The translations under genes were made by a program, and so were the position numbers. Below the pieces are notes generated by a model that was not told where the DNA came from, did no database searches, and saw only the letters and a program-made list of their open reading frames with translations. From Candidatus Sumerlaeota bacterium (GTDB taxonomy: Bacteria; UBP6; UBA1177), in contig SLGQ01000167.1 of NCBI GenBank assembly GCA_007136595.1, forward strand, positions 1-21,220: a stretch of DNA of 21,220 nucleotides, read 5' to 3'. Shown here one piece after another: positions 8,270 to 15,747 of this stretch. The stretch's first letter is position 1; each line of letters starts with the position of its first letter.

Positions 8270-8731
8270 ATGAAAACAAAAACAATCCAAGGTGATCTTA
8301 CAGCAAAAAACAAAAAGTTTGCCGTAATTGTTTCAAGATTTAACAGCTTTTTGAGCGAATCACTGCTTAGCGGAGCACTTGACTGCCTTGAAAGACATGA
8401 GGCGGCTTCAGTTGAGATCATTAAAGTTCCGGGAGCGTTCGAAATCCCTTATGCCGCAAAAAAAGCCGCAGTTTCAAAAAAATATGATGCTGTTATATGT
8501 CTGGGGGTCCTTATAAGGGGAAATACGCCTCATTTTGAATATATAGCTGCTGAAACAACTAAAGGTATAGCCGCTGTTTCGCTTGAAAATGATATCTATA
8601 TATCTTATGGTATCATAACTGCCGACACAATAGAGCAGGCAATTGAAAGAGCCGGAACAAAAGCGGGAAATAAAGGTTTTGATGCGGCACTTGCAACGAT
8701 TGAAATGTTAAATGTAACTGATAAAATTTGA
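8270..8731 (+). CDS. ribH: 6,7-dimethyl-8-ribityllumazine synthase
   Basis: Condenses the RibB product with the aminopyrimidine to form lumazine, the penultimate step to riboflavin; the family assembles as pentamers or 60-mer capsids. The 153-residue length is typical. Motifs: VSRFNSFLSESLL (substrate loop), PGAFEIPYAA, CLGVLIRGNTPHFEYIA with the catalytic His, and the C-terminal RAGTKAGNKGFDAALATIEM helix. GGGAG at 8256-8260 lies nine bases before ATG 8270. It follows ribBA by 13 bases and precedes nusB by 10, the ribH-nusB pairing common in many bacteria. Neither ribD nor riboflavin synthase is in the window. Confidence 0.96.
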   Translation: MKTKTIQGDLTAKNKKFAVIVSRFNSFLSESLLSGALDCLERHEAASVEIIKVPGAFEIPYAAKKAAVSKKYDAVICLGVLIRGNTPHFEYIAAETTKGIAAVSLENDIYISYGIITADTIEQAIERAGTKAGNKGFDAALATIEMLNVTDKI

Positions 8732-8741
8732 GAAATAAAAA

Positions 8742-9197
8742 ATGGGACTTAGAAGAAGATCAAGAGAAAAAACACTTCAGATTCTCTACAGTCTTGAATT
8801 CAGCAAGACTATGACAATAGAAGACTCTGTGAAAATGTATTATGAATACTTCAATCTTTCAGGCTGTGACATTAAATCAGACGCAGACAAAGAGGAACAT
8901 AGCTTTATAGTCTATCTTCTTGGGGAAGTGGTAAGAAACATTGATAAAATTGAAGAGCTTATAGAGGATGCCGCAATTAACTGGAGAATAGACAGAATAG
9001 CTCTTATTGAAAGAAATATTCTCAGAATGTCAGTCGCTGAGTTGATAGACACTAAAAACGGGGTGCCTTTTAAAGCAACGATCAATGAAGCCATTGATAT
9101 TGCAAAGAAATTCGGCAGCAGGGACTCAAGCTCATTTGTTAACGGTATAATTAACAAAGTTGCAGACATTATTGATGTGAAAAACACAAAGCTATGA
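8742..9197 (+). CDS. nusB: Transcription antitermination factor NusB
   Basis: Small all-helical RNA-binding protein that with NusE (S10) binds boxA and supports rRNA antitermination. The 151 residues are in the usual range. The N-terminus RRRSREKTLQILYSLEF is the typical start, and the C-terminal half carries the family pattern of WRIDRIALIERNILRMSVAEL, PFKATINEAIDIAKKFGS and SSFVNGIINKVADI. Its last codons overlap the next gene by four bases (ATGA at 9194-9197), so the two are translationally coupled. Confidence 0.95.
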   Translation: MGLRRRSREKTLQILYSLEFSKTMTIEDSVKMYYEYFNLSGCDIKSDADKEEHSFIVYLLGEVVRNIDKIEELIEDAAINWRIDRIALIERNILRMSVAELIDTKNGVPFKATINEAIDIAKKFGSRDSSSFVNGIINKVADIIDVKNTKL

Positions 9198-10135
9198 AGT
9201 TCAACAGAAGAATTGTCCCTTTCACAACTGTATTTTTAGTAAATGATGCCGATTTTAACAGGTTTGTCGCTGAAGCGGTCGAGTGGTGCTCAAGCGATTC
9301 ATTTAATCCGGCAGGAAGAGCGTTCGTAGTCAATGTTCAGACTCATACGATCAGTATAATAAACAGGTTAAGAGAAAAAAAGGTTAAGCCCAAAAGGGAG
9401 TTCAGCAAACTTTCTCTTATATATTTCATCCTTAAAGTTAAACCCTCCCTGTTAATAAGTTTCAGTCAGAGAAAAACAGCAAAAGCGATCCTGATACTTT
9501 CAAGGGCGGGTAGAACAGTTTACAGAAAGAGCCTGTTTTCATTCTTTTTTTCTGATGCTTCATATGCTCAGAATGATAATGTGACCATCAGATCAGCGGC
9601 ACCTTATTTGTTCAATGAATATGGGAGATTCGGTGGCAGAACCACATCTTTCAGAGGTCATGCAAGCGAAAACCGGGAAGACGGGCAGTTAGATGTAGTT
9701 GATGCCGACGATAACGATATTACAATAGATCTGGGTCCGTTGCCTGATAATCCCGAAGGTGAGTTGCTTTGGGTTCCAAGAAGAACTACAATGAAAAGTG
9801 TCTGGACAGACTTCATAAAACTTACTTTTTTTGCACATAAGCGAAATTGCAGGATCGTAACACAAATAAGGAACCAGAATGAGCTTAAAAGTTTTTCCTC
9901 CATATTTTTTATAAAGGGGAGAAAGCCCGATATGGATAAATACCTTAAGTTTATAGAATCTAAAGATCTTTTCAGCATAATAAATGACCCTGGCAAGCAT
10001 GGAATAGCAAATCTCAGATCGATAGTGTTTTCATTCGGACTGACTGCCGAATACAATAAAGTTTCAAAAACAATTGCTGAAAACAAAGGCGGGGCAGTGG
10101 AATTGACAACTATAAAGAAAATAGAAGATGACTGA
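9194..10135 (+). CDS. Unrecognised 313-residue protein coupled to nusB
   Basis: I do not recognise a family. The start overlaps the nusB stop as ATGA, giving strong support that it is translated, and its frame is open for 313 codons on the operon strand. The protein has no signal peptide or clear membrane span. The N-terminal third is mixed alpha/beta and basic (about 1-120), followed by a region with an RFGGRTTSFRGHASE motif and an acidic stretch, DVVDADDNDITIDLGPLPDNPEGE (about 155-185, quoted in two parts by position). The rest is mixed, with KLTFFAHKRNCRIVTQIRN and a final helix. There are few cysteines and no obvious catalytic triad, P-loop or zinc motif. Its placement between nusB and holB suggests a cytosolic role, but that is only context. 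Confidence 0.7.
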   Translation: MKFNRRIVPFTTVFLVNDADFNRFVAEAVEWCSSDSFNPAGRAFVVNVQTHTISIINRLREKKVKPKREFSKLSLIYFILKVKPSLLISFSQRKTAKAILILSRAGRTVYRKSLFSFFFSDASYAQNDNVTIRSAAPYLFNEYGRFGGRTTSFRGHASENREDGQLDVVDADDNDITIDLGPLPDNPEGELLWVPRRTTMKSVWTDFIKLTFFAHKRNCRIVTQIRNQNELKSFSSIFFIKGRKPDMDKYLKFIESKDLFSIINDPGKHGIANLRSIVFSFGLTAEYNKVSKTIAENKGGAVELTTIKKIEDD

Positions 10136-10151
10136 TATTACTATTTATTAT

Positions 10152-10180
10152 TTGCGTCAACTTCGCATAACATATATTAT
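10152..10180 (+). promoter_or_regulatory. Candidate promoter for holB-ricT-tatD group
   Basis: TTGCGT (10152-10157) and TATTAT (10175-10180) are 17 bases apart in the 58-base gap before holB. A start about seven bases downstream of the -10 box would leave almost no leader before ATG 10194, and no ribosome-binding site is visible there, so a nearly leaderless message would be implied. An ACATA-TAT-TATGT dyad (10170-10182) overlaps the -10 box. Confidence 0.3.
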
Positions 10181-10193
10181 GTAAACTAAAGCT

Positions 10194-11078
10194 ATGGAAA
10201 ACGGTGTCAGTAGGATAAAAACTAAATTGTTGAATGCTTTCAATTCCGGAAAGCTCCCCTCATCAATTATTTTTTATGGACCCGGCTCTCAACATGAAAA
10301 AGATGATTTCATCTATGACATCGCCTACAGCATCATGAAAATTAAAAGGAACATTGGCAAAGATAAATTCATCTCCCTGATCGCCTCCTCTTCTTTTACT
10401 GACTTTGTTACAATATCAAAAGGTTCCACCGGCTCCATAAAGGTTGATGAAGTTAAGCAGATAAATGAAGTTGTCAGCTACAAACCTTTTGAGTCCGGCA
10501 ACAGGATATTTTATTTTAAAGATGCTGAAGCCATGACCCATCAAGCTCAAAACGCCATTCTTAAAATAATTGAAGAACCTGACCCCTTCAACTATTTTTT
10601 TCTTATGACCAACAAGAAAAACTCACTTTTAAGGACTATCACCAGTCGTTGTGTTTCCTTTTATATCCCTGAGATCATTTGTGATAAGGACACCCCGAAT
10701 GAAAAACTCAAGCCTGAAAACTACTTTCCTTTTCTAAATGAGTGCAATGAGTTGTTTGATAGACAGTTTATCCTTTCAGAGATGAAAACAATTGAGATGG
10801 AAGCTAAAGACTTCAGCCCTGAAAGACTTACCTCAATTGACAGAATTGAAAAAAAGATCAACATTGTTGACAGTTCAGATCTCAGTGAGCAAGCTGACAA
10901 AGAATACTCAAAAAGACTTATAATAAAGATGAGACTTGCTTTTTTTTCATATTTTCTTAAAAACATATATCCGGCTCTTTCAGAAAAGATAGCTCTGTTT
11001 TTAAATAACAGACAGTTTATTACGACAGAATCTTCTGTTTTTTATAATTTTACTGGAGAAGAAATTGGAAAACAATAA
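10194..11078 (+). CDS. holB: DNA polymerase III clamp-loader delta prime-like subunit
   Basis: AAA+ fold subunit of the clamp loader, which with delta and tau/gamma opens the beta clamp; it is a stator rather than an ATPase. The P-loop region GPGSQHEKDD (29-38) is degenerate. The DAEAMTHQAQNAILKIIEEP segment matches the ADKLTxxAxNALLKxLEEP signature of the family, followed by LLRTITSRC with the SRC motif at 151-153. The four-cysteine zinc module seen between the Walker A and the SRC motif in many delta-prime proteins is absent. The 294-residue length is short for delta prime (often about 330). The C-terminal helical domain is divergent. It overlaps the next gene by 14 bases, so both are one unit; the holB-PSP1 pairing is common. 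Confidence 0.85.
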   Translation: MENGVSRIKTKLLNAFNSGKLPSSIIFYGPGSQHEKDDFIYDIAYSIMKIKRNIGKDKFISLIASSSFTDFVTISKGSTGSIKVDEVKQINEVVSYKPFESGNRIFYFKDAEAMTHQAQNAILKIIEEPDPFNYFFLMTNKKNSLLRTITSRCVSFYIPEIICDKDTPNEKLKPENYFPFLNECNELFDRQFILSEMKTIEMEAKDFSPERLTSIDRIEKKINIVDSSDLSEQADKEYSKRLIIKMRLAFFSYFLKNIYPALSEKIALFLNNRQFITTESSVFYNFTGEEIGKQ

Positions 11079-12375
11079 TAAAAAATACGATCAGTCAAGG
11101 AAAAAAGATTATGTAAGTGTCTCTAATGACAATGGAATTGTCAACGAAGAGGACTTGAGGCAGTTAAAAGACCTTGAGACTAACGACGAAGGCTTCAAAG
11201 ACGAAGAATTCCAGAAACACAAAAAAGCCGGCTCCCCGATCGCTCCGCTTGGAGGTGGTGATGCAGTTTACTTTGATTACAGTGATCCGGTTCCCGATTT
11301 TGATGAAGTTATCGCGATACAGTTTCAAAATGCGGGTAAAATATACTGGTACTATTATCCGGAAGTAAAAGAGCCGGGGAATGAACTTAAACAGGGAGAC
11401 ATTATTGTAGCATACAGTGAAAGAGGAATGGAGCTGGCAACGGTCCTTAATAAGTGCAAAAAGGATTTTCAAAGGCAGAACAAGATCAATTTCATTAAGA
11501 ATGGTTTTTTGAGAAAAGCTAACGATCAGGATTTTGAAAGAGCCCGGAAACTTGAGGAAAAAGCTAAGGATGCCTGGAAGATATGTGAACGACTGAACTA
11601 TGAACTTGATATAAGGATGAAGCTTGTTAAGGTTAAGTATACTCTTGATGACTCAAAAGCTATCTTTTATTTTTTCTCTAACGGGAGGGTTGATTTTAGA
11701 GAACTTATAAAGCGTCTCGCTTATGAATTGCACCGCAGGATCGAAATGAGGCAGATCGGGGTCAGAGATACAACCAAAATAATGGGAGGTTTGGGCCCAT
11801 GCGGAATGGATCTCTGCTGCAGAAGGTTTCTCCACAGTTTCAGCCCTGTCTCAATAAAAATGGCGAAAGATCAAAACCTTACCTTAAATCCTAATAAGAT
11901 ATCTGGGATCTGCGGAAGACTTTTCTGCTGTCTTGCTTACGAAGATGAAGTTTATGAGGCAATGAGGGCTGACTATCCCCTTGAGGAAACTGAGGTTTTT
12001 GACAAAGAGAGCGGGAGAAAAGGATTCGTGAAGAAACTCAATGTCATATCAAACAACTTGACGATAGTTTTCTATGAAAACAATTCTGACAAATATGAGG
12101 AAAAGGTTGTTGACAGATCTCTTATCGAGTTCAAAAATGGAAAGTGGTATTACAATTCAGGCGCAGAAGTTGTCAATCTTAAAGCTGTTCTTGATGTTGA
12201 GCCGGTTCTATCTAGCGAAAAAGAGGTGCTGGGCACTTCTTCTGGTAGCAAAAAACAGAACAATAATAACAACAAGGACAATAGCGGCAATAACACAAGA
12301 AGAAGAAACCGGAGAAATAACCGGAACAGCAACTACAGAGGCGGTAAAAAACCTGATTCCGAAAAAACTCAGTAA
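11065..12375 (+). CDS. ricT: PSP1-domain protein, RicT/YaaT family
   Basis: RicT/YaaT-type PSP1 protein. In Bacillus it joins RicA and RicF in an iron-sulfur complex that modulates RNase Y; in Gram-negatives the role is less defined. The core (about 80-330) has the family hallmark: two CGxxxCC motifs with Cys246/251/252 and Cys283/288/289, flanking SIKMAKDQNLTLNP and ending in KISGICGRLFCCL. These cysteines are likely iron-sulfur ligands. The last ~45 residues are a low-complexity Asn/Arg-rich tail, and the first ~70 residues are charged and poorly conserved. Translation starts at TTG 11065 with GGAGAAG at 11054-11060. The start lies inside the end of holB. No ricA or ricF is in the window. 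Confidence 0.93.
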   Translation: MENNNKKYDQSRKKDYVSVSNDNGIVNEEDLRQLKDLETNDEGFKDEEFQKHKKAGSPIAPLGGGDAVYFDYSDPVPDFDEVIAIQFQNAGKIYWYYYPEVKEPGNELKQGDIIVAYSERGMELATVLNKCKKDFQRQNKINFIKNGFLRKANDQDFERARKLEEKAKDAWKICERLNYELDIRMKLVKVKYTLDDSKAIFYFFSNGRVDFRELIKRLAYELHRRIEMRQIGVRDTTKIMGGLGPCGMDLCCRRFLHSFSPVSIKMAKDQNLTLNPNKISGICGRLFCCLAYEDEVYEAMRADYPLEETEVFDKESGRKGFVKKLNVISNNLTIVFYENNSDKYEEKVVDRSLIEFKNGKWYYNSGAEVVNLKAVLDVEPVLSSEKEVLGTSSGSKKQNNNNNKDNSGNNTRRRNRRNNRNSNYRGGKKPDSEKTQ

Positions 12376-12379
12376 AACA

Positions 12380-13159
12380 ATGCACTTCATAGATTCGCAT
12401 GCCCATCTTTTTATGCTGGTCAAAGAAAAAGGGATAACTCTTGATGAAATTTTTTCAGAAATGAAAGAAAACAGGGTTTTATCTCTTCTTAATGTCTCGG
12501 GGAGCAAAAATGAATCTTTTTTCTTTAAAAATGAAGTTCTCCCTGCTGCTGAAAAAATGGGGGTCAAAGTTTATCACTCATGCGGGATACACCCCCACTC
12601 TGCTTCAAAATATGTTGAAGATGATCTGAAGTGGCTGAGAGAAGAATCTCCCTTTATGGATGCTGTAGGCGAGGTCGGGCTGGATTTGCACTACAACTTT
12701 TCGCCCCCGAAAAAGCAGGAAGAAGTGCTTCTAAAAATGCTTGAGGCATCCTTAGAATTATCAAAGCCAGTCATAATTCACGGAAGATGTGGCGAAGAAA
12801 GGATAATCGATGTTCTTAAACAAAACAGGTTTTCAGGAAAAAAAGTTCTTTTTCACTGTTTTACAGGTGACAAAAAAACAGCTTTTGAGATAATTGATAA
12901 CGGTTGGCTGATCTCATTTTCAGGGATCGTTACTTTTAAAAAAGCGGAAGAATCGGTTGATATCTTAAAAAGTGTGAGCGTTGACAACATATTGTTTGAA
13001 ACTGATTCACCTTTTTTGGCTCCTCACCCTTTCAGAGGAAAACTGAACACACCTGCCAAAGTGAAGTATGTTTACCAATTTGCTTCCGATATATTAAAAA
13101 TTGATATGAATGAACTGGCACATAAGATAGAAAACAACTTTAAATTATTTTTTTCATGA
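12380..13159 (+). CDS. tatD: TatD-family metal-dependent hydrolase/DNase
   Basis: Metal-dependent hydrolase of the amidohydrolase barrel fold; E. coli TatD has 3'-5' nuclease activity and the family works in DNA repair or RNA quality control. The 259 residues carry all the metal ligands: DSHAHL with His7 and His9, GEVGLDL with Glu98, IIHGRCG with His134, FHCFTG with His159, and FETDSPFL with Asp209. The C-terminal APHPFRGKLNTPAKV segment is the family pattern. The frame is open much further upstream (to 12074) through the ricT tail, but homology begins at ATG 12380, five bases after the ricT stop. The stop overlaps the next start as ATGA (13156-13159), so the two are translationally coupled. 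Confidence 0.95.
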   Translation: MHFIDSHAHLFMLVKEKGITLDEIFSEMKENRVLSLLNVSGSKNESFFFKNEVLPAAEKMGVKVYHSCGIHPHSASKYVEDDLKWLREESPFMDAVGEVGLDLHYNFSPPKKQEEVLLKMLEASLELSKPVIIHGRCGEERIIDVLKQNRFSGKKVLFHCFTGDKKTAFEIIDNGWLISFSGIVTFKKAEESVDILKSVSVDNILFETDSPFLAPHPFRGKLNTPAKVKYVYQFASDILKIDMNELAHKIENNFKLFFS

Positions 13160-14181
13160 GCAGTAGAGAAAGGTTCGCATATTTTACGACCTCTGTTCCG
13201 ATAGAGATCATAATTGCCGCGGGATACAAACCGATAGACCTTAATAACAGGTTCGTGTCATCAAAAACCCCCATCTCTCTTGTTGACAATGCGGAATCAT
13301 TTGGATTTCCAGGGAGTTGCTGTGCCTGGATAAAAGGGCTTTTTTCGGTCATGTCCGACATTTTTCATAAAGAGAACGATCTTTTTATTGCGGTCACTGA
13401 AGGTGATTGTTCAAATGCAAAAGTTCTCGAAGAAATAATTGCTTCAAAAACCGGAATAAATTCCTACATATTTGCATATCCTGCATCAAGAGATCAGATC
13501 GACATGAAAAAAACTCTTGAGCAACTGGCAAATTTTCTCGGAACAGATATGGAAGCTGCTGAAAAGATAAGAATGGAACTTGTTCCTTTAAGAGAAAAAC
13601 TTAATAAAATTGATGGTCTAAGCTATCTTTATCCCGGACTTGTCACTGGTTTGGAGAATCATTACTGGCTTGTATCTTCTTCGGATATGAATGGAGATAA
13701 GAAAGTTTTTGAAAAAGAACTGGATGTTTTCCTTGATGAAATTTTAAAAAGAAAAGAAAGGTGGCAGCCTTCTTCGGAAATAAAGAAAATAGCATTTCTT
13801 GGCGTTCCCCCTATTCTCCCTGTCCACCAATTTATAGAGGATAAAAAAGGGGTGGTCGTTTATAATGAAATTCAAAGAGAATTCGCTATGATAGGAAAAT
13901 ACAGTTCACTTGAAGCACAATACACCGAATATACATACCCCTACTCTGCCCGGTTCAGATTTGAAAAAGCTCTGAATGAAGTTCAAAAAAGAAATGTTGA
14001 CGGAATAATCCACTATGTTCAGTCTTTCTGTCACAGACAGATAGAAGATATCATTTTAAGGAACATGTTGAAGGAAAAGAACATTTCAACCCCGGTGCTC
14101 ACTATTGAAGGAGACAAACCTTCTTTTCAAATAGATGGAAGATTGGCAACAAGAATAGAAGCGTTCCTCGAAACCATCTGA
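13156..14181 (+). CDS. 2-hydroxyacyl-CoA dehydratase D-component-like iron-sulfur protein
   Basis: The 341-residue protein resembles the HgdB/FldC/BcrC-type (HGD-D) family, whose members hold a [4Fe-4S] cluster and catalyse radical dehydration of 2-hydroxyacyl-CoAs or related reductions. Family marks: an opening YFTTSVPIEIIIAAGYKPIDL segment, PGSCCAWIKG with Cys55/56, VTEGDCSN with Cys85, and HYVQSFCHRQIED with Cys292, which together can supply three cluster ligands. In known enzymes two such subunits plus an ATP-driven activator are needed; here there is one, with no activator nearby. Stand-alone members of unknown function exist. Start ATG 13156 overlaps the tatD stop, so it is co-expressed with tatD. 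It is the last gene before the 119-base gap. Confidence 0.8.
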   Translation: MSSRERFAYFTTSVPIEIIIAAGYKPIDLNNRFVSSKTPISLVDNAESFGFPGSCCAWIKGLFSVMSDIFHKENDLFIAVTEGDCSNAKVLEEIIASKTGINSYIFAYPASRDQIDMKKTLEQLANFLGTDMEAAEKIRMELVPLREKLNKIDGLSYLYPGLVTGLENHYWLVSSSDMNGDKKVFEKELDVFLDEILKRKERWQPSSEIKKIAFLGVPPILPVHQFIEDKKGVVVYNEIQREFAMIGKYSSLEAQYTEYTYPYSARFRFEKALNEVQKRNVDGIIHYVQSFCHRQIEDIILRNMLKEKNISTPVLTIEGDKPSFQIDGRLATRIEAFLETI

Positions 14182-14217
14182 ACTTGATCAGAAAAAACAA
14201 GAAATCCGATTAAGCTT

Positions 14218-14246
14218 TTGACAAAACTCTGTTACTTTGGTAATAT
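14218..14246 (+). promoter_or_regulatory. Strong sigma70-type promoter for the envelope-gene train
   Basis: A perfect TTGACA (14218-14223), a 17-base spacer and TAATAT (14241-14246) make this the best promoter in the window. It sits in the 119-base gap after the dehydratase-like gene and would start a message near 14253 with a leader of about 48 bases. Just past the -10 box a dyad, CTAAC-N10-GTTAG (14254-14273), could be an operator or a 5' hairpin. Confidence 0.7.
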
Positions 14247-14300
14247 CTTCTGTCTAACTGTTTTATATGTTAGCTGCTGTATTTAAAGATAGAGGGAAAA

Positions 14301-15746
14301 TTGGAAAGTGACAATAAATCTTTAGCTGTGCTTTTTGTGCTTGAGTCTGAACCTGAAAGCAGTTTTTCACTTTCATTCTTCAACAGTTACATAGAGTCAT
14401 TAGTTGATTCTCTCAATAAAAGCATGGTGAAAATTTCAATTTTTTACCCGGTTTTTTCGGATAGTGAAGAGCACTATTCTCTTAATATCGTTCCCGGAAC
14501 AGGGTTTACAAGGTATATTACATATCTGCCGCCAAAATTTCTGACTTACAAAGAGACCTTTGCTTCACCGCTTATGGAAAATGTGTTTAAATATATTCTT
14601 AAAGATGAAAGTTTTGACTGTATTCATATCTGGAGTTTTAAAAATCATTCATTGAACTATCCCTTTATTGCAAAAGAAAGAAATGTGCCGGTTATGATCT
14701 CTTTGTGTGACGGATTTTTATCTTCAGGATTCATGTTTGAAAAAAACAGTATCGGAAGCAGCTTTGCCGATGGAAAAAAGAAGGTGCGTATTTCCAACTT
14801 TGTCTCTTCCCCTTTCAACTCATTTATCAGAAACGCCGGAAAACTTTTTTCAGAGTCAAAGACAAAAAAGAGAAACTCATGGTTTGAGCAAATAGGAAGA
14901 TACACTTCTTTTTATAACACCCCGCCCTCTTCTTTCATCGATCAGGATGTGATTTCCGAGAGAAATTCATTGTCTCTTGAAGTTATTGAATTCGCAGACA
15001 AATTCATTCTGAACTCTGAAATGGAATACAATGCTTTTTACCGAAGCTCCATTCCTGAAAACAAAGTTGTTGTCATCGAACAGGGAGGAGCTGGAGAAAG
15101 TATAGTTGAATCAAAACCTTTCGAGATAGAAGGTGCAGTTAAATTCGGCTTTATGGCTGAACTTCTGCCCGAAGAAGGAATCCTGGAAATTCTCAAGGCT
15201 TTTAACGCTCTCTACAAAGACGGTTATCAAAATGAGCTTCACATCTATGGAGAAACTGTTCAAAACAGAAACTATTTCAATAAAATTAAAAAGTACATAC
15301 GGGATTCAAAAATTATATTGAAAGGCCCTATAGAGCCGGGAAGATTGAGTGCCGCTTTGGGAACTTTTGATGTTCTGATAATGGCATCAAAGTGGTCTAG
15401 AAGTGATACTTTTCTTTTGAAAACAGCTATATGCAGCCGTAAAGCGGTAATCGTTCCTTCAAAAAACAGTATGGCTGACATTGTCAGGAAATATAACCGG
15501 GGACTCACTATAGATGAAGTTTCAATAGACGCTATATCAAAATCAGTGTCAGAACTTGAAAGAAACAGAAAAAGGCTGTATTATTTTATGCGGGTAAGTG
15601 ATGACTTTAATGTCAGCATGATAAAAGATAACACAACAAAACTCATTGAAATGTATGAATCCGTTTCGAAGAAGAAGCAAACTTTAAATGATGTGCTTTT
15701 AAAAAGAAAACTGCACAGAAAGAAAATTGAAAGATCGAGAGGATAA
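14301..15746 (+). CDS. GT-B glycosyltransferase-like protein with altered EX7E motif
   Basis: The 481-residue protein reads as a two-domain GT-B fold of the GT4 type. The N-terminal domain spans roughly 1-260 and the C-terminal Rossmann domain begins near Ala279 with VKFGFMAELLPEEGILEILKAF, then LHIYGE and IILKGPIEPGRLSAALGTFDVLIMAS. GT4 enzymes use two glutamates spaced eight apart (EX7E) to hold the nucleotide-sugar; here the positions read Ser366 and Lys374 (SRSDTFLLK), so the second glutamate is lysine. Activity is therefore uncertain. The start is TTG 14301 with GAGGG at 14292-14296; the next ATG would remove part of the fold. Its stop is one base before the next gene. It may modify an envelope glycan or be a non-catalytic relative. 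Confidence 0.75.
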   Translation: MESDNKSLAVLFVLESEPESSFSLSFFNSYIESLVDSLNKSMVKISIFYPVFSDSEEHYSLNIVPGTGFTRYITYLPPKFLTYKETFASPLMENVFKYILKDESFDCIHIWSFKNHSLNYPFIAKERNVPVMISLCDGFLSSGFMFEKNSIGSSFADGKKKVRISNFVSSPFNSFIRNAGKLFSESKTKKRNSWFEQIGRYTSFYNTPPSSFIDQDVISERNSLSLEVIEFADKFILNSEMEYNAFYRSSIPENKVVVIEQGGAGESIVESKPFEIEGAVKFGFMAELLPEEGILEILKAFNALYKDGYQNELHIYGETVQNRNYFNKIKKYIRDSKIILKGPIEPGRLSAALGTFDVLIMASKWSRSDTFLLKTAICSRKAVIVPSKNSMADIVRKYNRGLTIDEVSIDAISKSVSELERNRKRLYYFMRVSDDFNVSMIKDNTTKLIEMYESVSKKKQTLNDVLLKRKLHRKKIERSRG

Positions 15747-15747
15747 A

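Noticed and set aside
12074..12379. Open frame of 102 codons reading into tatD from within ricT
   Set aside because: It overlaps the ricT tail in another frame; its low-complexity content is a by-product of the Asn/Arg codon runs, and tatD homology begins at 12380.
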